In this document: positions 45,928-54,667 of the stretch, piece by piece
Position numbering within the stretch: position 1 is the stretch's first letter
Layout: the number at the start of each line of letters is the position of its first letter
Source of the DNA: Haloarcula halobia
GTDB lineage: Archaea; Halobacteriota; Halobacteria; Halobacteriales; Haloarculaceae
NCBI RefSeq assembly: GCF_029338255.1
Contig: NZ_CP119787.1
Coordinates: 2,805,631 to 2,869,630 of the forward strand
Reading direction: 5' to 3'
DNA length: 64,000 nucleotides
The notes under the pieces: generated by a model
What the model was told of the DNA's origin: nothing
The model's input: only the letters and a program-made list of their open reading frames with translations
The model's database searches: none
Position numbers and translations under genes: made by a program

Positions 45928-46662
45928 CTAGTCGACCACCGCGATCAGGGGGTCGTCGGCGAGCATCGACGTCAGCGCGACCCGCGGTACGTCCGCTCGC
46001 TCGTGAATCACCGCCGCGATCTCCCGCGCGACGGCCGCCCACTCATCGTCGTCGACCTTGTTGAGGAGGGGAATCGCCGTCGCACCGTCGGGCACGCCCT
46101 TCAGCCCGCCGTCCGGGCTCGACAGCACCGTCCCCACGTGTTCGGGCCGTATCTCCTCGCCCATCGAGAGGCCGGTGAGCGCGGCGACGCGCTCCGGTCG
46201 GTGGACGGCCGCGTCGGTCAGGGGTTCCCCGACGGCCTGGACGCTCGCGACGGGCACGACGACGTCGGCCGCCGCCGGAAGCTGTGGCTCCCGGTCGCCG
46301 GGCGCCTTGCACTCGCGGGTGCGCGCGCCGTCTGCCTTGACCAGCGTCGTGCCGACGGAGGTACCCGCGGCGATTCGCTCGACCGTCGCCGGGTCGTAAC
46401 CCCGGTACCGGTCGGGGCGTTCCTGCCCGGGGACCAGGCCGAGGGGCCACGCATCCTCGCCCGCCGCGTCGACGACGTCGAGCGGCGACTCGGTGACGCG
46501 CACCGTCGCGACGTGGTCGTCGAATATCGGGATGCGAACGGTCGCCGTCACGACGGCGCGGTCCAGTCGCTCGGCGAGGGTGTACAGCGTTGACTTCTTG
46601 CCGCCCGCGCCGACGACACAGACCAGCCCCTCCCGGGCCTGGAGAGCCGCTGTCAGGTCCAT
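45928..46662 (-). CDS. yqeC: YqeC-type putative selenium/molybdenum cofactor maturation protein
   Basis: From ATG 46662 the protein has 244 residues, with a P-loop-like VVGAGGKKSTLYTLAE (residues 17-32) and the family motifs VKADGARTRECKAPGDREP and IPLLNKVDDDEW. YqeC proteins occur with selenium-dependent molybdenum hydroxylases and act in maturation of their cofactor, but the step is not settled. No such hydroxylase is in the window, and the neighbouring formate dehydrogenase-like enzyme has Cys in place of Sec. It converges with mobA. Confidence 0.8.
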   Translation of the reverse strand: MDLTAALQAREGLVCVVGAGGKKSTLYTLAERLDRAVVTATVRIPIFDDHVATVRVTESPLDVVDAAGEDAWPLGLVPGQERPDRYRGYDPATVERIAAGTSVGTTLVKADGARTRECKAPGDREPQLPAAADVVVPVASVQAVGEPLTDAAVHRPERVAALTGLSMGEEIRPEHVGTVLSSPDGGLKGVPDGATAIPLLNKVDDDEWAAVAREIAAVIHERADVPRVALTSMLADDPLIAVVD

Positions 46663-46803
46663 CGTCCGGGCGCTTTGGCGCCGGCGCACCTCACTCTGCC
46701 GGTCGTCGGAGCGGGGAGGGGCGAGCCGGGAACGTCGGTCGGCGTCTGGAGTCGGCCTCCCGGGGTCCACGAGTCGTGTCTCCCGAACGGCGGGGAACCT
46801 GCG

Positions 46804-47946
46804 CTACAGCTCGCCGAGTTTCCGGAGCACCTGGCCGCGGTACTCCTCGTCGGCCTGGACGCCCTTGAGTTCGAGGACGTTGCGCTCGAGCTTGTCCAGC
46901 GCGACGTTGAACGCCATCTCGGCCCCGTAGCCCTCGCCGGACCCGGCGGCCTGGCCCTTGTTGGTCCGGAGGCGGATCTGGCACTGGATGAGCGGGGTGC
47001 CACGGAGTTTCTCCTTGTGCTCGTGGAACCGGACGTGGGCGTGCTGGACCTGCATCGCCTGGTACTTGTCCGCGACCGCGCCGATGTCGCTCCGGAGGTC
47101 CTCGCGGGAGATGGTGTCCAGCAGTTTGATGTTGGTGATCTGGACGTCCATGTGATCCTCCTCGGTGAAGGTCAGCGCCCGAAGCACGTCGGTCTTCGTG
47201 ACGATGCCCTCGACCTGGGTGTCGTCGTCCTCGGGCGTGACGACCAGGCCGGCGAAGTCGTTCTCAAGCATCCGGGCCACCGCGTCGCGGACGGAGGCGT
47301 CGAGCGTCGCCGTCTCGACGGGGCTGCTCATCACGTCGTAGACCGGGATGTCGAGGATGCGCTGGATCTCGCCGGACCGGTCGCCGGTGGTCGCCTTGTT
47401 CATGTCGCGGACCACGACGTCGACGACGTCGTGTCGGGTGACCATCCCCGTCAGGGCGTCGGCGTCGTCCAGCACGGGGAGACGAGAGATCCCGTGCTCG
47501 CGGAGGTGGTTGATGACCTGGCCGACGTTGGTGTCCTCGGCGACGGTGACGACGTTGTCGGTGTAGATCTGGTCGACGGTGAGGGCGTCCAGGTTCTCGA
47601 GGACGGCCTCCAGGATGTCGTCCTCGGTGACGATACCCCAGAGGGAATCGCCCTCGAAGACCGGCGCGATCTTGGTGCCACCCTCGACGAGGACGCGGGC
47701 CACCTCCCGGACGTCGTCCCGGCGCCCGACCTTCGGCGCGGAGCTGGTCATCGCGCCGGCCTTGGCGTTGTCCTCGACGTGAGACTGGACGAGCTGTTTC
47801 TGCGTGATGACGCCGGCGTACTCCCCGTCGTCGGTGACGATTATCCCTTTCGGGTTCTCGCGCTCGAAGATAGACCGGACCTTCCCAAGCCGTTTGCCCG
47901 CGTCGACTTCGACAAACTCTCTCGTAGCGATATCAGCAATATCCAT
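46804..47946 (-). CDS. CBS-domain protein with C-terminal HPF-like domain
   Basis: The 380-residue protein has four CBS repeats in about the first 245 residues (first MDIADIATREFVEVDAGKRL; second TSSAPKVGRRDDVREVARVL; third DNVVTVAEDTNVGQVINHL; fourth SSPVETATLDASVRDAVARM). The rest (QITNIKLLDTISREDL, VQHAHVRFHEHKEKL, AEMAFNVALDKLERNV) looks like the ribosome-binding HPF/RaiA fold. CBS pairs sense adenosine nucleotides. The fusion suggests energy-dependent control of ribosomes. The role is inferred. Confidence 0.8.
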   Translation of the reverse strand: MDIADIATREFVEVDAGKRLGKVRSIFERENPKGIIVTDDGEYAGVITQKQLVQSHVEDNAKAGAMTSSAPKVGRRDDVREVARVLVEGGTKIAPVFEGDSLWGIVTEDDILEAVLENLDALTVDQIYTDNVVTVAEDTNVGQVINHLREHGISRLPVLDDADALTGMVTRHDVVDVVVRDMNKATTGDRSGEIQRILDIPVYDVMSSPVETATLDASVRDAVARMLENDFAGLVVTPEDDDTQVEGIVTKTDVLRALTFTEEDHMDVQITNIKLLDTISREDLRSDIGAVADKYQAMQVQHAHVRFHEHKEKLRGTPLIQCQIRLRTNKGQAAGSGEGYGAEMAFNVALDKLERNVLELKGVQADEEYRGQVLRKLGEL

Positions 47947-48053
47947 AGTACTTCACAGGCGGACCTTCGCTGTGAAGGGTTATCAAGGTTGGTTCGATTC
48001 CTGCGGGACGGGAAGCGGATTAGCCTTTAGACGGTGGCCACGCTGGTTGGAGT

Positions 48054-48368
48054 ATGCTACCCGACATCGGCGTGTTCGGACCCTACACCTACCTCGTCAC
48101 GGAAGTCCTCTGGGGGAGCGTCGCCGCCGGTTTGCTCTGGCGTGCCGGAGCGCTCCGGCGGGCCGCGAAGACCATCGTCGTGCTCTATCCCGTCGCGTAC
48201 GTCTGGGACTGGTACACGCTGACCGTGGGCGTCTTCGCCATCCAGCTGCGCACCGGCGTCGACCTGCTGGGCATCCCCATCGAGGAGCACATCTTCATGG
48301 TCGTCGTCCCCGCGCTGGTCGTCGGCCTGCACGAGACGCTCCACGGCGACCCGACTGACGACGAGTGA
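48054..48368 (+). CDS. Lycopene-cyclase-domain membrane protein
   Basis: The 104-residue protein has three membrane helices and the motif GIPIEEHIFMVVVPALVVGL, as in the heterodimeric or fused carotenoid cyclases (CrtYcd/CrtY type). It starts MLPDIGVFGPYTYLV. This is one single cyclase module, whereas haloarchaeal CrtY normally has two such units; a partner may lie elsewhere or it may be a divergent small protein. The role in bacterioruberin or retinal formation is not certain. Confidence 0.7.
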   Translation: MLPDIGVFGPYTYLVTEVLWGSVAAGLLWRAGALRRAAKTIVVLYPVAYVWDWYTLTVGVFAIQLRTGVDLLGIPIEEHIFMVVVPALVVGLHETLHGDPTDDE

Positions 48369-48381
48369 CCCGCCGGCCGAC

Positions 48382-48738
48382 TCAGGCGCCCGCGCGAATC
48401 GTCTCGGCGTAGGACCCGAACCCCCCGATTCCCTCCAGGGTGTCGAGGACCGTCCTGGACTCGACGGCCAGTTCGTAGCCCGGTCGGCCCTTGCCGGTCG
48501 GGGACTGGACTTTCGTCTTCTCGAGGAGGCCAGCGTCCGCGAGGGCCTGCAGTGCCGAGATGACCATCTGGCGCTCGACACCGCCGAAGGGGTCCCGGTC
48601 GATGTCGTCGAGGTGGGCGCGCGCCGTCTCGGCGACCTCGAAGGAGTGGACCGGCGTGGCGTCCTCGGCGGCCAGTTCGACCACCGAGAGCAAGACGAAC
48701 TGTTCGAACGGTTGTAACGAATCGAGTGTTTCGTCCAT
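48382..48738 (-). CDS. Winged-helix protein (118 aa)
   Basis: The 118-residue protein begins MDETLDSLQPFEQFVLLSVV and shows a winged helix-turn-helix pattern (VISALQALADAGLLEKTKVQ and GRPGYELAVESRTVLDTL). No ligand-binding domain is fused. Similar stand-alone winged-helix proteins occur in haloarchaea; the target is unknown. It converges with the lycopene-cyclase-like gene. Confidence 0.7.
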   Translation of the reverse strand: MDETLDSLQPFEQFVLLSVVELAAEDATPVHSFEVAETARAHLDDIDRDPFGGVERQMVISALQALADAGLLEKTKVQSPTGKGRPGYELAVESRTVLDTLEGIGGFGSYAETIRAGA

Positions 48739-49155
48739 AGCAGACGCTCCTGAGGCTACTCAAAGAAACTATTGAAATACGTTCGGAGAGAGGCCACTTG
48801 CCCTGCAGGTCGGTGTCTGCGGGTCGAACGGTCCGGGCGGGTGCCGCCCATCCACTGCCAGCCACGAGACAAGAACGCGGGATCCGGCGAGCGGAGACGG
48901 GCGGAGGGCGACGACAGTACCGGACGGCCCGTCACGTTGGGGGGTAGTAGCCACCGTTTTCGGTCCAGGCAGGTGACGTAGTCCGAATGTAACACTGAGT
49001 AGATGGCCTATATACTCAGTTATACTGCAAATTCCAAACACCGCTCCGGAGGCAGCGACGACCACCCACAGTCGGTGCGTGGTGGTAGGAACTGTCGGGC
49101 GGGAGGGCCGAGTCGTAGGCTGACAGCGTTCACCCGACTCGTGGGGGAGTCAATC
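48739..49155. other. Gene-free stretch upstream of the Tat-exported protein
   Basis: These 417 bases lie between divergent genes. No reading frame with recognisable similarity is seen. A TATA-like element inside an inverted repeat lies at 48994-49020. The rest is GC-rich and unremarkable. Confidence 0.5.
48994..49020 (+). promoter_or_regulatory. Inverted repeat flanking a TATA-like box
   Basis: ACTGAGTA at 48994-49001 and its exact complement TACTCAGT at 49013-49020 surround CCTATATA, a good TATA box. A dimeric repressor binding the arms would block TBP. The Tat-protein gene starts 136 bases downstream, so a 5' leader would be present if this is its promoter. Confidence 0.45.
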
Positions 49156-49872
49156 ATGCAACGTCGTGACTTTGCCAAGACGGTTGGTGGAATCGTGGGA
49201 ACGAGTGCACTCGGCGGTGGTGCCCTCCTGGCGGCTACCGGAGGGGCGTCGGCGACAGCCGGCGGCAGTATCAGCGACCCGGCCAAGGCGGTGAGCGACG
49301 ACGGCCGCATCCAGTGGGTCGCCACGCAGACCACGGGGCGGCTGACCTGGGACGGCTTCGACGAACCGGTCGGGTACTTCAAGATCCTCGTCAGTGTCGA
49401 GCTCAAGCGCAGCGGCAACACGCTGTGGTCGGGCACGATACACCGGACCAACAAGATCGATACCTCCCAGGGCACCAGTTGGGGTGGTAGCGGCGAGGAG
49501 ATCGTCCTCAACGGTGAGTACGGTGACGGCCGCGCCGGGCACATCGCCTCCGACACGGACTGGGGCATCATCCAGCGCAACCGGAACAACATCTACAACA
49601 ACGGGTACGCGCTGCCGGACAACCCGGCACCGGCGTCGTACCTCTATGCTGACACCGACGGGTCGACGACGAAGACCAAGGTCATCCTGCGCTCGGAGTA
49701 CGTGCTCTACGCCAACGACGGCTCGGAGCTGACGGGCACGTCGGGCTATCCCGACCGCCCCGAGTTCTCGACGTCGTTCGTCGTGACCGTCGAGAACGAG
49801 GCGGCGTCCACCGGGTCCGGTGACGCCGACGCGGATGGCCACACCGGCGACAGCGCCGACGTCGGCGTCTGA
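49156..49872 (+). CDS. Tat-exported hypothetical protein
   Basis: ATG 49156 gives 238 residues. The start MQRRDFAKTVGGIVGTSALG is a twin-arginine signal with hydrophobic core and an AxA-like cleavage site (ASATAG). The mature part is beta-rich with many Thr, Ser, Gly and Asn, and a Gly/Asp tail (DADGHTGDSADVGV). No catalytic motif is seen. It is probably folded in the cytoplasm and secreted, possibly a cell-surface protein. The longer upstream reading is rejected because of the signal peptide. Confidence 0.75.
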   Translation: MQRRDFAKTVGGIVGTSALGGGALLAATGGASATAGGSISDPAKAVSDDGRIQWVATQTTGRLTWDGFDEPVGYFKILVSVELKRSGNTLWSGTIHRTNKIDTSQGTSWGGSGEEIVLNGEYGDGRAGHIASDTDWGIIQRNRNNIYNNGYALPDNPAPASYLYADTDGSTTKTKVILRSEYVLYANDGSELTGTSGYPDRPEFSTSFVVTVENEAASTGSGDADADGHTGDSADVGV

Positions 49873-50608
49873 CTGCCGGACGGCTCATTTTTCCGGCGGT
49901 GAGGAACGGAGCCCGGCTCGCTGCGCTGGTCGGTCGTGTCACACCAGTAGGTCCGACACGACGCGACGGTAGTGCGTAGTCAGGAGCGTTGAGCCATCGA
50001 GCGAAGCGCTGCGGCCAGTTCTCGGCGGTGTCCGGTTCGACGCGACGGAAGCGGTTTGAACACGACGGGATTCGACGCTTCAGCTCTCGAGAGGGCCGTT
50101 CGGAAGCATTCCGACTGCGTCAGAGACCCGGCGATTCGAGTGATTCGACGGCCGTCGACGACGAACGTCCCGCAACGTGTGACCGAATACCCAACGCCAT
50201 CGCCGGCTCGGGCGTCCGCTCGCGCTCCACGGACGCCGAACCAGTCCACCCTCTATGACCGGTGGAGCGGGCGACCCCTGCCATAGACCAGCAAGAAATG
50301 CTCCCCCTTCACTGTTCGCGTTTGACTAACCACCGTCGAGCCGTAGTGTCTGGGAGGTCTTTCAGGTCCTGTTTCGAGGGGGTGAGAGTGCCGAGAGGAT
50401 TCCAGAGCGGAGACAGAGACGGGTAGTTCTGTCCCGTCGCCACTGGACCTGTCAGTACGAGTCGTCCACGGAGGGGCGGACGATGCCGTCGTCCGTGGAC
50501 TCTCTGAGCGAGACGAGCACGCGATAGAACTCCAAAAGCCTCAGCGCGACGTCGGAGACATCGACGTACAGTAATCCCGTCTACAGCGATGTGACACACG
50601 TCGTCTGC
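49873..50608. other. Gene-free stretch with a possible gene fragment
   Basis: In these 736 bases no complete gene is supported. A stretch at about 50404-50575 on the plus strand has protein-like composition (LDLSVRVVHGGADDAVVRGL then ERDEHAIELQKPQRDVGDID, stop at 50573) without a start, and could be the tail of a decayed gene. No family is recognised. Confidence 0.35.
49884..49896 (+). terminator. Short hairpin/T-run after the Tat protein
   Basis: TTTTT at 49888-49892 follows the stop by 15 bases, flanked by CCGGA (49876) and TCCGG (49892). It is a plausible terminator. Confidence 0.35.
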
Positions 50609-50977
50609 TCACGGGCGCTGCTTCTCGGCCCGAGCATGGATACGGTTGATTGTATCGCAGACGGTCGACTCGTCGACCGCAAACGCCCGTGCAGCGTACG
50701 TGATCGACATTTGGACCGCGAGATAGGTCATTCGTATCTCGTCGCTAGCGCGGGCGATAGCCGGTGGAACGCCCCGGTTTCCGGTCTGCTTCTCGTTGAA
50801 TCCACCAGTAACAGTGTACAAGTCGGCATACAGTCGTGCCTCGTGGATACTCTCGAACGTTCTCATCCGACCGTTGGAGTCCTCGAAGTGGTACTGGTCA
50901 GGATAGTCCCGCACCTCGTGAACAATCTGGCAGTCCTGGCCGTACTCCTCGATGACCGTCTCTCGGTTGTCGCTCAC
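50609..50977 (-). CDS. Hypothetical protein with C-terminal helix-turn-helix-like segment
   Basis: GTG 50977 gives 122 residues; longer in-frame sequence overlaps the next gene and has no typical composition. The protein begins with beta-rich DNRETVIEEYGQDCQIVHEV and ends with MSITYAARAFAVDESTVCDT, a helix-turn-helix-like pattern, then RIHARAEK. DNA binding is possible but not established. A TATA-like TATATA lies just upstream (about 50988-50993 on the minus strand). It follows the 110-residue gene at 51057. Confidence 0.5.
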   Translation of the reverse strand: MSDNRETVIEEYGQDCQIVHEVRDYPDQYHFEDSNGRMRTFESIHEARLYADLYTVTGGFNEKQTGNRGVPPAIARASDEIRMTYLAVQMSITYAARAFAVDESTVCDTINRIHARAEKQRP

Positions 50978-51056
50978 AGTTGCCACATATATAGTCGATC
51001 CAGGGATACATCTGACGGGGAGATCGATAGCAGCTGTATCTGTGCTCGATCGAGCG

Positions 51057-51389
51057 TCATGCCCGGTACAGATCTTCCAGCTCGTTCGTGAAATAGATAT
51101 ACTGACGATCCACCGTTTTGAAGCCTGTATCTCCCCAGTCCACCTGCTCAATTTCGTCATCTGGCAAGGGAGTGTAACGGATGATTTCGTTGTGAGATTC
51201 AGTATACGCCAGTCCCTTCGCCTCCAAACTCCGCGCAACCTCGTCTATGTTATCGCCGCTACATAAGCTGCCGAATTCGTCCACAGGGACCCCTTCGTCG
51301 ATCATGAACTCGAACGGATCTTGGTCCAGAGCCCTGCTGCCGACGTCCAGAACGAGTTCTACGAACTCTGTTTCATCTCGCTCTAACAT
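51057..51389 (-). CDS. Hypothetical acidic protein (110 aa)
   Basis: This 110-residue protein is acidic and helical (MLERDETEFVELVLDVGSRA; DNIDEVARSLEAKGLAYTES) and has an ending rich in aromatics (RQYIYFTNELEDLYRA). No domain is recognised. It precedes the gene at 50609 on the same strand by about 80 bases. Confidence 0.5.
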   Translation of the reverse strand: MLERDETEFVELVLDVGSRALDQDPFEFMIDEGVPVDEFGSLCSGDNIDEVARSLEAKGLAYTESHNEIIRYTPLPDDEIEQVDWGDTGFKTVDRQYIYFTNELEDLYRA

Positions 51390-51925
51390 AGCTGTGCCCT
51401 GTTTTCGATTCCAGCCCGTCGCTTACGTACGAACAGCGTATGTTCCATTGGCCCTGGTGAAACCCTCCGGTGATGGCACCCCGGTCTGTCCTGTCGAGAC
51501 ACTCCTCAGTCCCTGTTGCAGACCACGCTCAATAATTCATCGGTAGACGGAGTCAGGGCCCGACAGATATCACGGAGTCGTAGAGCTCGAGGCGGTCGAT
51601 GGGTGACTACGAGGCTATCAGCCGCCTGGTCGGCGAGTTCGCGGCGCTTTACTCGTCGACGCCGAGGGTGAACGACGGCCGTTCGGTACCGGCTCAAAGG
51701 GTAGACGAATAGAGTGCCGGTGCGCTTCGAGTACCGCAGTGCGACGACGATAGAGTACATGTGAGATACTCGATACCGTCGAAGCGTATGCGGATGATGT
51801 CTTCTACGTGACAACTGAGCTGGATGGTTTTTTGCGAGCACATGAATACGTTGAATAGTCCCTGTCGACAGTCTATCGACAGACAATGATTTGTCCGGTC
51901 GCTCTTTCGTACGCTGGTGGTCGCT
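51390..51925. other. Gene-free stretch upstream of the CDC48-like ATPase
   Basis: These 536 bases hold only short frames without recognisable similarity. The last 100 bases are relatively AT-rich and should contain the promoter of the ATPase gene. Nothing else can be supported. Confidence 0.4.
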
Positions 51926-53578
51926 ATGACTGACACGCCAGACCGAGAGCCCGTCGAGTCAGTCTTTGGCGAAAGTGTGACGGTATCGACTGAACCGTTC
52001 GGCCGTTTCGATGCGATCGAGAATTTTGAGCAGGTAAAGGCACGCCTCAAGCGGTCCGTCACCGAAAATGTCGGATATGACACGTTCGCGACGTCCTCGG
52101 TCCTTCTGTTCGGCAAGTCCGACCAGTCCCCAACGACGAAGCTAGCGAGAGCACTCACTGGAGAGTTTGACGACGACTATACATTCTTTCGCGTGGGCTC
52201 TGTTTCCGGCGGGTTCAGCGACAGCGGGACCAATATCAAAGCGACGCTCGAAGCCGCTCGTGAACGTGAACCGAGTGTCGTGGTGCTCGAGTGTGTCGAC
52301 GACTTTGCATTCGACGAGGAAGAGTACGAGCATCTCCGGGGACACCTTGACTCGGTCCGTACGAACCACTCGCAGGTACTCGTCATCGCCACGGCGACGG
52401 ATGATGATTCCGACCTGATCCGCAACGACGCACTTTTCGAGTTCGTGGTCGACGTCCCGGAACCGACCGAGCAGTATCGACATAGCGAGATCAGGAGTGC
52501 CGTATCGGATGCCGAAAAAGTGGGCATCGCGAGACTGGACACGCACGGGGAATGTCTTATCGAAGATCTGGATACGCACGATTTGTCGGTGCGAGATCTG
52601 CATACAGCGGTCAAGCGGGCTATCCTGTCCCGTCGTAGAGCGCGTGCTGATACACCTGTGACGATCCGCCCGACGGACATCCAGACGGCTCTCGACGAGA
52701 TTAACGCAGAACGCTTTGATGAGTCGGCCGATGCCGGTTTCTTCGGATTTGCCAGCACGGACGAGCAGTTCGAGCCGGATGTCCCCGACATCTCGTTCCG
52801 GGATATCGGTGGGCTCGAGTCAGAGAAACGGCGGCTCCGTGAAGCTGTCACGATTCCCGTCGAGTACAGTGAGACGTTTCGCGATGCTGGCTACTCCATC
52901 GGGCAGGGGATACTCCTCCACGGACCGCCGGGTAACGGGAAGACGATGTTGGCGAAGGCAGTCGCCAACGAGTTAGACTACCACTTCCTCTCGGTGAAAG
53001 GTCCGGAGTTGGAACAACCCCTCGTGGGCGAATCCGAGCGTGAACTCCGGGAGCTGTTCGGGGCTGCCCGTGACCACGCTCCCAGTGTCGTATTCTTCGA
53101 CGAGTTTGACTCGCTGGCCCCCAGTCGGACCAGCGATAGCAACGAGTACAAAGACGACATGGTGAACACGCTGCTGTCTGAACTTGATGGGCTCGAACCA
53201 CTTGCTGACGTACTCGTCTTGGCGGCGACCAATCGATTGGATCAGCTCGATGCTGCCGTGCTCCGCTCTGGCCGGTTCGATACGTTCATCGAGGTCCCAC
53301 AGCCCGATAAAACCGATACTCGGGCTATCTTCGAGATTCATGCCGATAGATTACCACTGGCTGACCCGGTAACGGCCGACTGGTTCGTCTCCCGTGACCT
53401 CCCGGACCTCTCAGGGGCCGATGTCGCAGCAATCTGTCGGAAAGCGCTGGAATTCGCCGTTGCCGAGTTCGACAGTGGTGACCGAGAATCGCTCGTGGTG
53501 ACACGCAGGGACGTCCAAAGCGCCGTCGATGGGTTACGGACAGAGTCACAGACGGACGACCGCCACGGGTTTCGCTGA
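51926..53578 (+). CDS. CDC48-like AAA+ ATPase with degenerate first domain
   Basis: From ATG 51926 the protein has 550 residues and two AAA modules but no CDC48 N-domain. The first lacks a working P-loop: where GPPGTGKT is expected it reads FGKSDQSPTTK (about 62-72), and Walker B is degenerate (VVVLECVDDF). The second is complete: Walker A GPPGNGKT at 333-340, Walker B FFDEFD with Asp392-Glu393, and LAATNRLD with RSGRFD. It is probably a hexameric remodeller in which only the second ring hydrolyses ATP. The substrate is unknown. It differs from the core CDC48 at 40227. Confidence 0.88.
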   Translation: MTDTPDREPVESVFGESVTVSTEPFGRFDAIENFEQVKARLKRSVTENVGYDTFATSSVLLFGKSDQSPTTKLARALTGEFDDDYTFFRVGSVSGGFSDSGTNIKATLEAAREREPSVVVLECVDDFAFDEEEYEHLRGHLDSVRTNHSQVLVIATATDDDSDLIRNDALFEFVVDVPEPTEQYRHSEIRSAVSDAEKVGIARLDTHGECLIEDLDTHDLSVRDLHTAVKRAILSRRRARADTPVTIRPTDIQTALDEINAERFDESADAGFFGFASTDEQFEPDVPDISFRDIGGLESEKRRLREAVTIPVEYSETFRDAGYSIGQGILLHGPPGNGKTMLAKAVANELDYHFLSVKGPELEQPLVGESERELRELFGAARDHAPSVVFFDEFDSLAPSRTSDSNEYKDDMVNTLLSELDGLEPLADVLVLAATNRLDQLDAAVLRSGRFDTFIEVPQPDKTDTRAIFEIHADRLPLADPVTADWFVSRDLPDLSGADVAAICRKALEFAVAEFDSGDRESLVVTRRDVQSAVDGLRTESQTDDRHGFR

Positions 53579-54039
53579 CATCGGACTGACCGCGCTGGGT
53601 GACGATGGAAACGATCGACACCCCGACCGCCCTGCTGTCGTGCGCTCGGGTGAGCGTCGGTTTTCAGTGGCTACTGTAGCCCACTGCCGGCCGACAGCAG
53701 ACGGCGCGGCGGACGTGGGCACCGACCCTGGCGTCCACCACAGTCGTTCGAAGAGACTGCTCGTACCCTGACGACGAGATGGACGTGATACTGCTCGGCC
53801 ACACGCACCACCAAGACGGCGGGCTAGTGGATTCACCGGGCCAGGATATCCTCGTCTGCAATCCTGGGGCGGTCGGACTCCCGTTTCATTCGAGATGGCG
53901 GTGGCCCCGACGGGACCGGGATGGCTGAGTACGCTGTCGTGGACACCGAGACCAAGGCGTGTGCTCTCGCGCAGTCCGCGACGACCCTATTTCTCGGCAA
54001 ACGAATCGTTCACCCCACGGTCGGAGCAAGCGAAGTCGA
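53579..54039. other. Stretch without an intact gene
   Basis: Apart from the phosphoesterase remnant at 53737-54010, the 158 bases after the ATPase gene hold no supported feature. Confidence 0.4.
53737..54010 (+). pseudogene. Remnant of a YfcE-like metallophosphoesterase (C-terminal part)
   Basis: The frame at 53779 reads MDVILLGHTHHQDGGLVDSP then ILVCNPGAVGLPFH, the GHTH metal motif and NPG strand of YfcE-type phosphoesterases. The expected continuation MAEYAVVDTETKACAL is found in the next frame at 53921, so there is a frameshift near 53905. The N-terminal domain with the first metal ligands is missing. An intact relative lies just downstream on the other strand. Confidence 0.6.
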
Positions 54040-54606
54040 CTATCCGAGTTCCTTCCGGGCGGTGTCCACATCGCGGATTCGTGAGTCGTCAGGGCAAGCG
54101 TCGAGAATTCCAGTCAGGGTATCCAGCGCAATAGGCCGAAAATTCAGCAGTTCGCTGCTGACGTTGACCCGACGCGCATCGGCTGCAACGAACGGATACG
54201 TGTCCGTGTCGTTGTTGTGCATGTGGCCGTGGATAGCCCAGCGGTCCCAGTCGTCCGGGATGTCTTCGGGTCGGTGTGTACAGTAAAACTCCCGTTCACC
54301 ATGACTCAGAATACACGCGTCCAGGACCGGGAAGGGGGCTGTGTCGGCATCTAACCCGACATCGTGATTGCCACGGACCAATACATCGCCACCCAATCGC
54401 TCGAAAAACTCGATTGTCTCGTTCCCAGTCTGCATGTCCATCGCCACGTCACCCAGATGGACGAGTGTATCCTGCTCACCGACGGTCTCGTAGTGACGGT
54501 TCAGCAGTGTCTGATTCATCTCCCCGACCGAACTGAACGGCCGATCAGTGTATCCGATGATACGCGAGTGCCCGAAGTGATGGTCGGAAATCACATATCT
54601 GCTCAT
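54040..54606 (-). CDS. Calcineurin-like metallophosphoesterase
   Basis: From ATG 54606 the protein has 188 residues and all metal motifs: Asp8 and His10 in YVISDHHFGH, HLGDVAMD, RGNHD, and IHGHMHN. The start pattern ISDHHFGHSRIIGYTDRPF matches a small group of stand-alone phosphoesterases. It likely hydrolyses phosphomono- or diesters in the cytoplasm. In-frame sequence upstream lacks similarity. The ISH6-type element lies 69 bases upstream of the start, at 54676, so the gene may have been separated from its original promoter. Confidence 0.85.
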   Translation of the reverse strand: MSRYVISDHHFGHSRIIGYTDRPFSSVGEMNQTLLNRHYETVGEQDTLVHLGDVAMDMQTGNETIEFFERLGGDVLVRGNHDVGLDADTAPFPVLDACILSHGEREFYCTHRPEDIPDDWDRWAIHGHMHNNDTDTYPFVAADARRVNVSSELLNFRPIALDTLTGILDACPDDSRIRDVDTARKELG

Positions 54607-54667
54607 CGGTCCCCACCCCTTACCTGTCGAGACTCCATGATGGCAGGAAGGACAGAGAGGCATCTAT

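Noticed and set aside
49980-50258. Overlapping plus and minus frames of about 90 residues
   Set aside because: Both are Arg/Ser-rich mirror frames with no start context or domain.
51506-51886. 126-residue minus-strand reading frame upstream of the ATPase
   Set aside because: Very basic, Arg/His-rich composition is atypical for a haloarchaeon and no motif is present.
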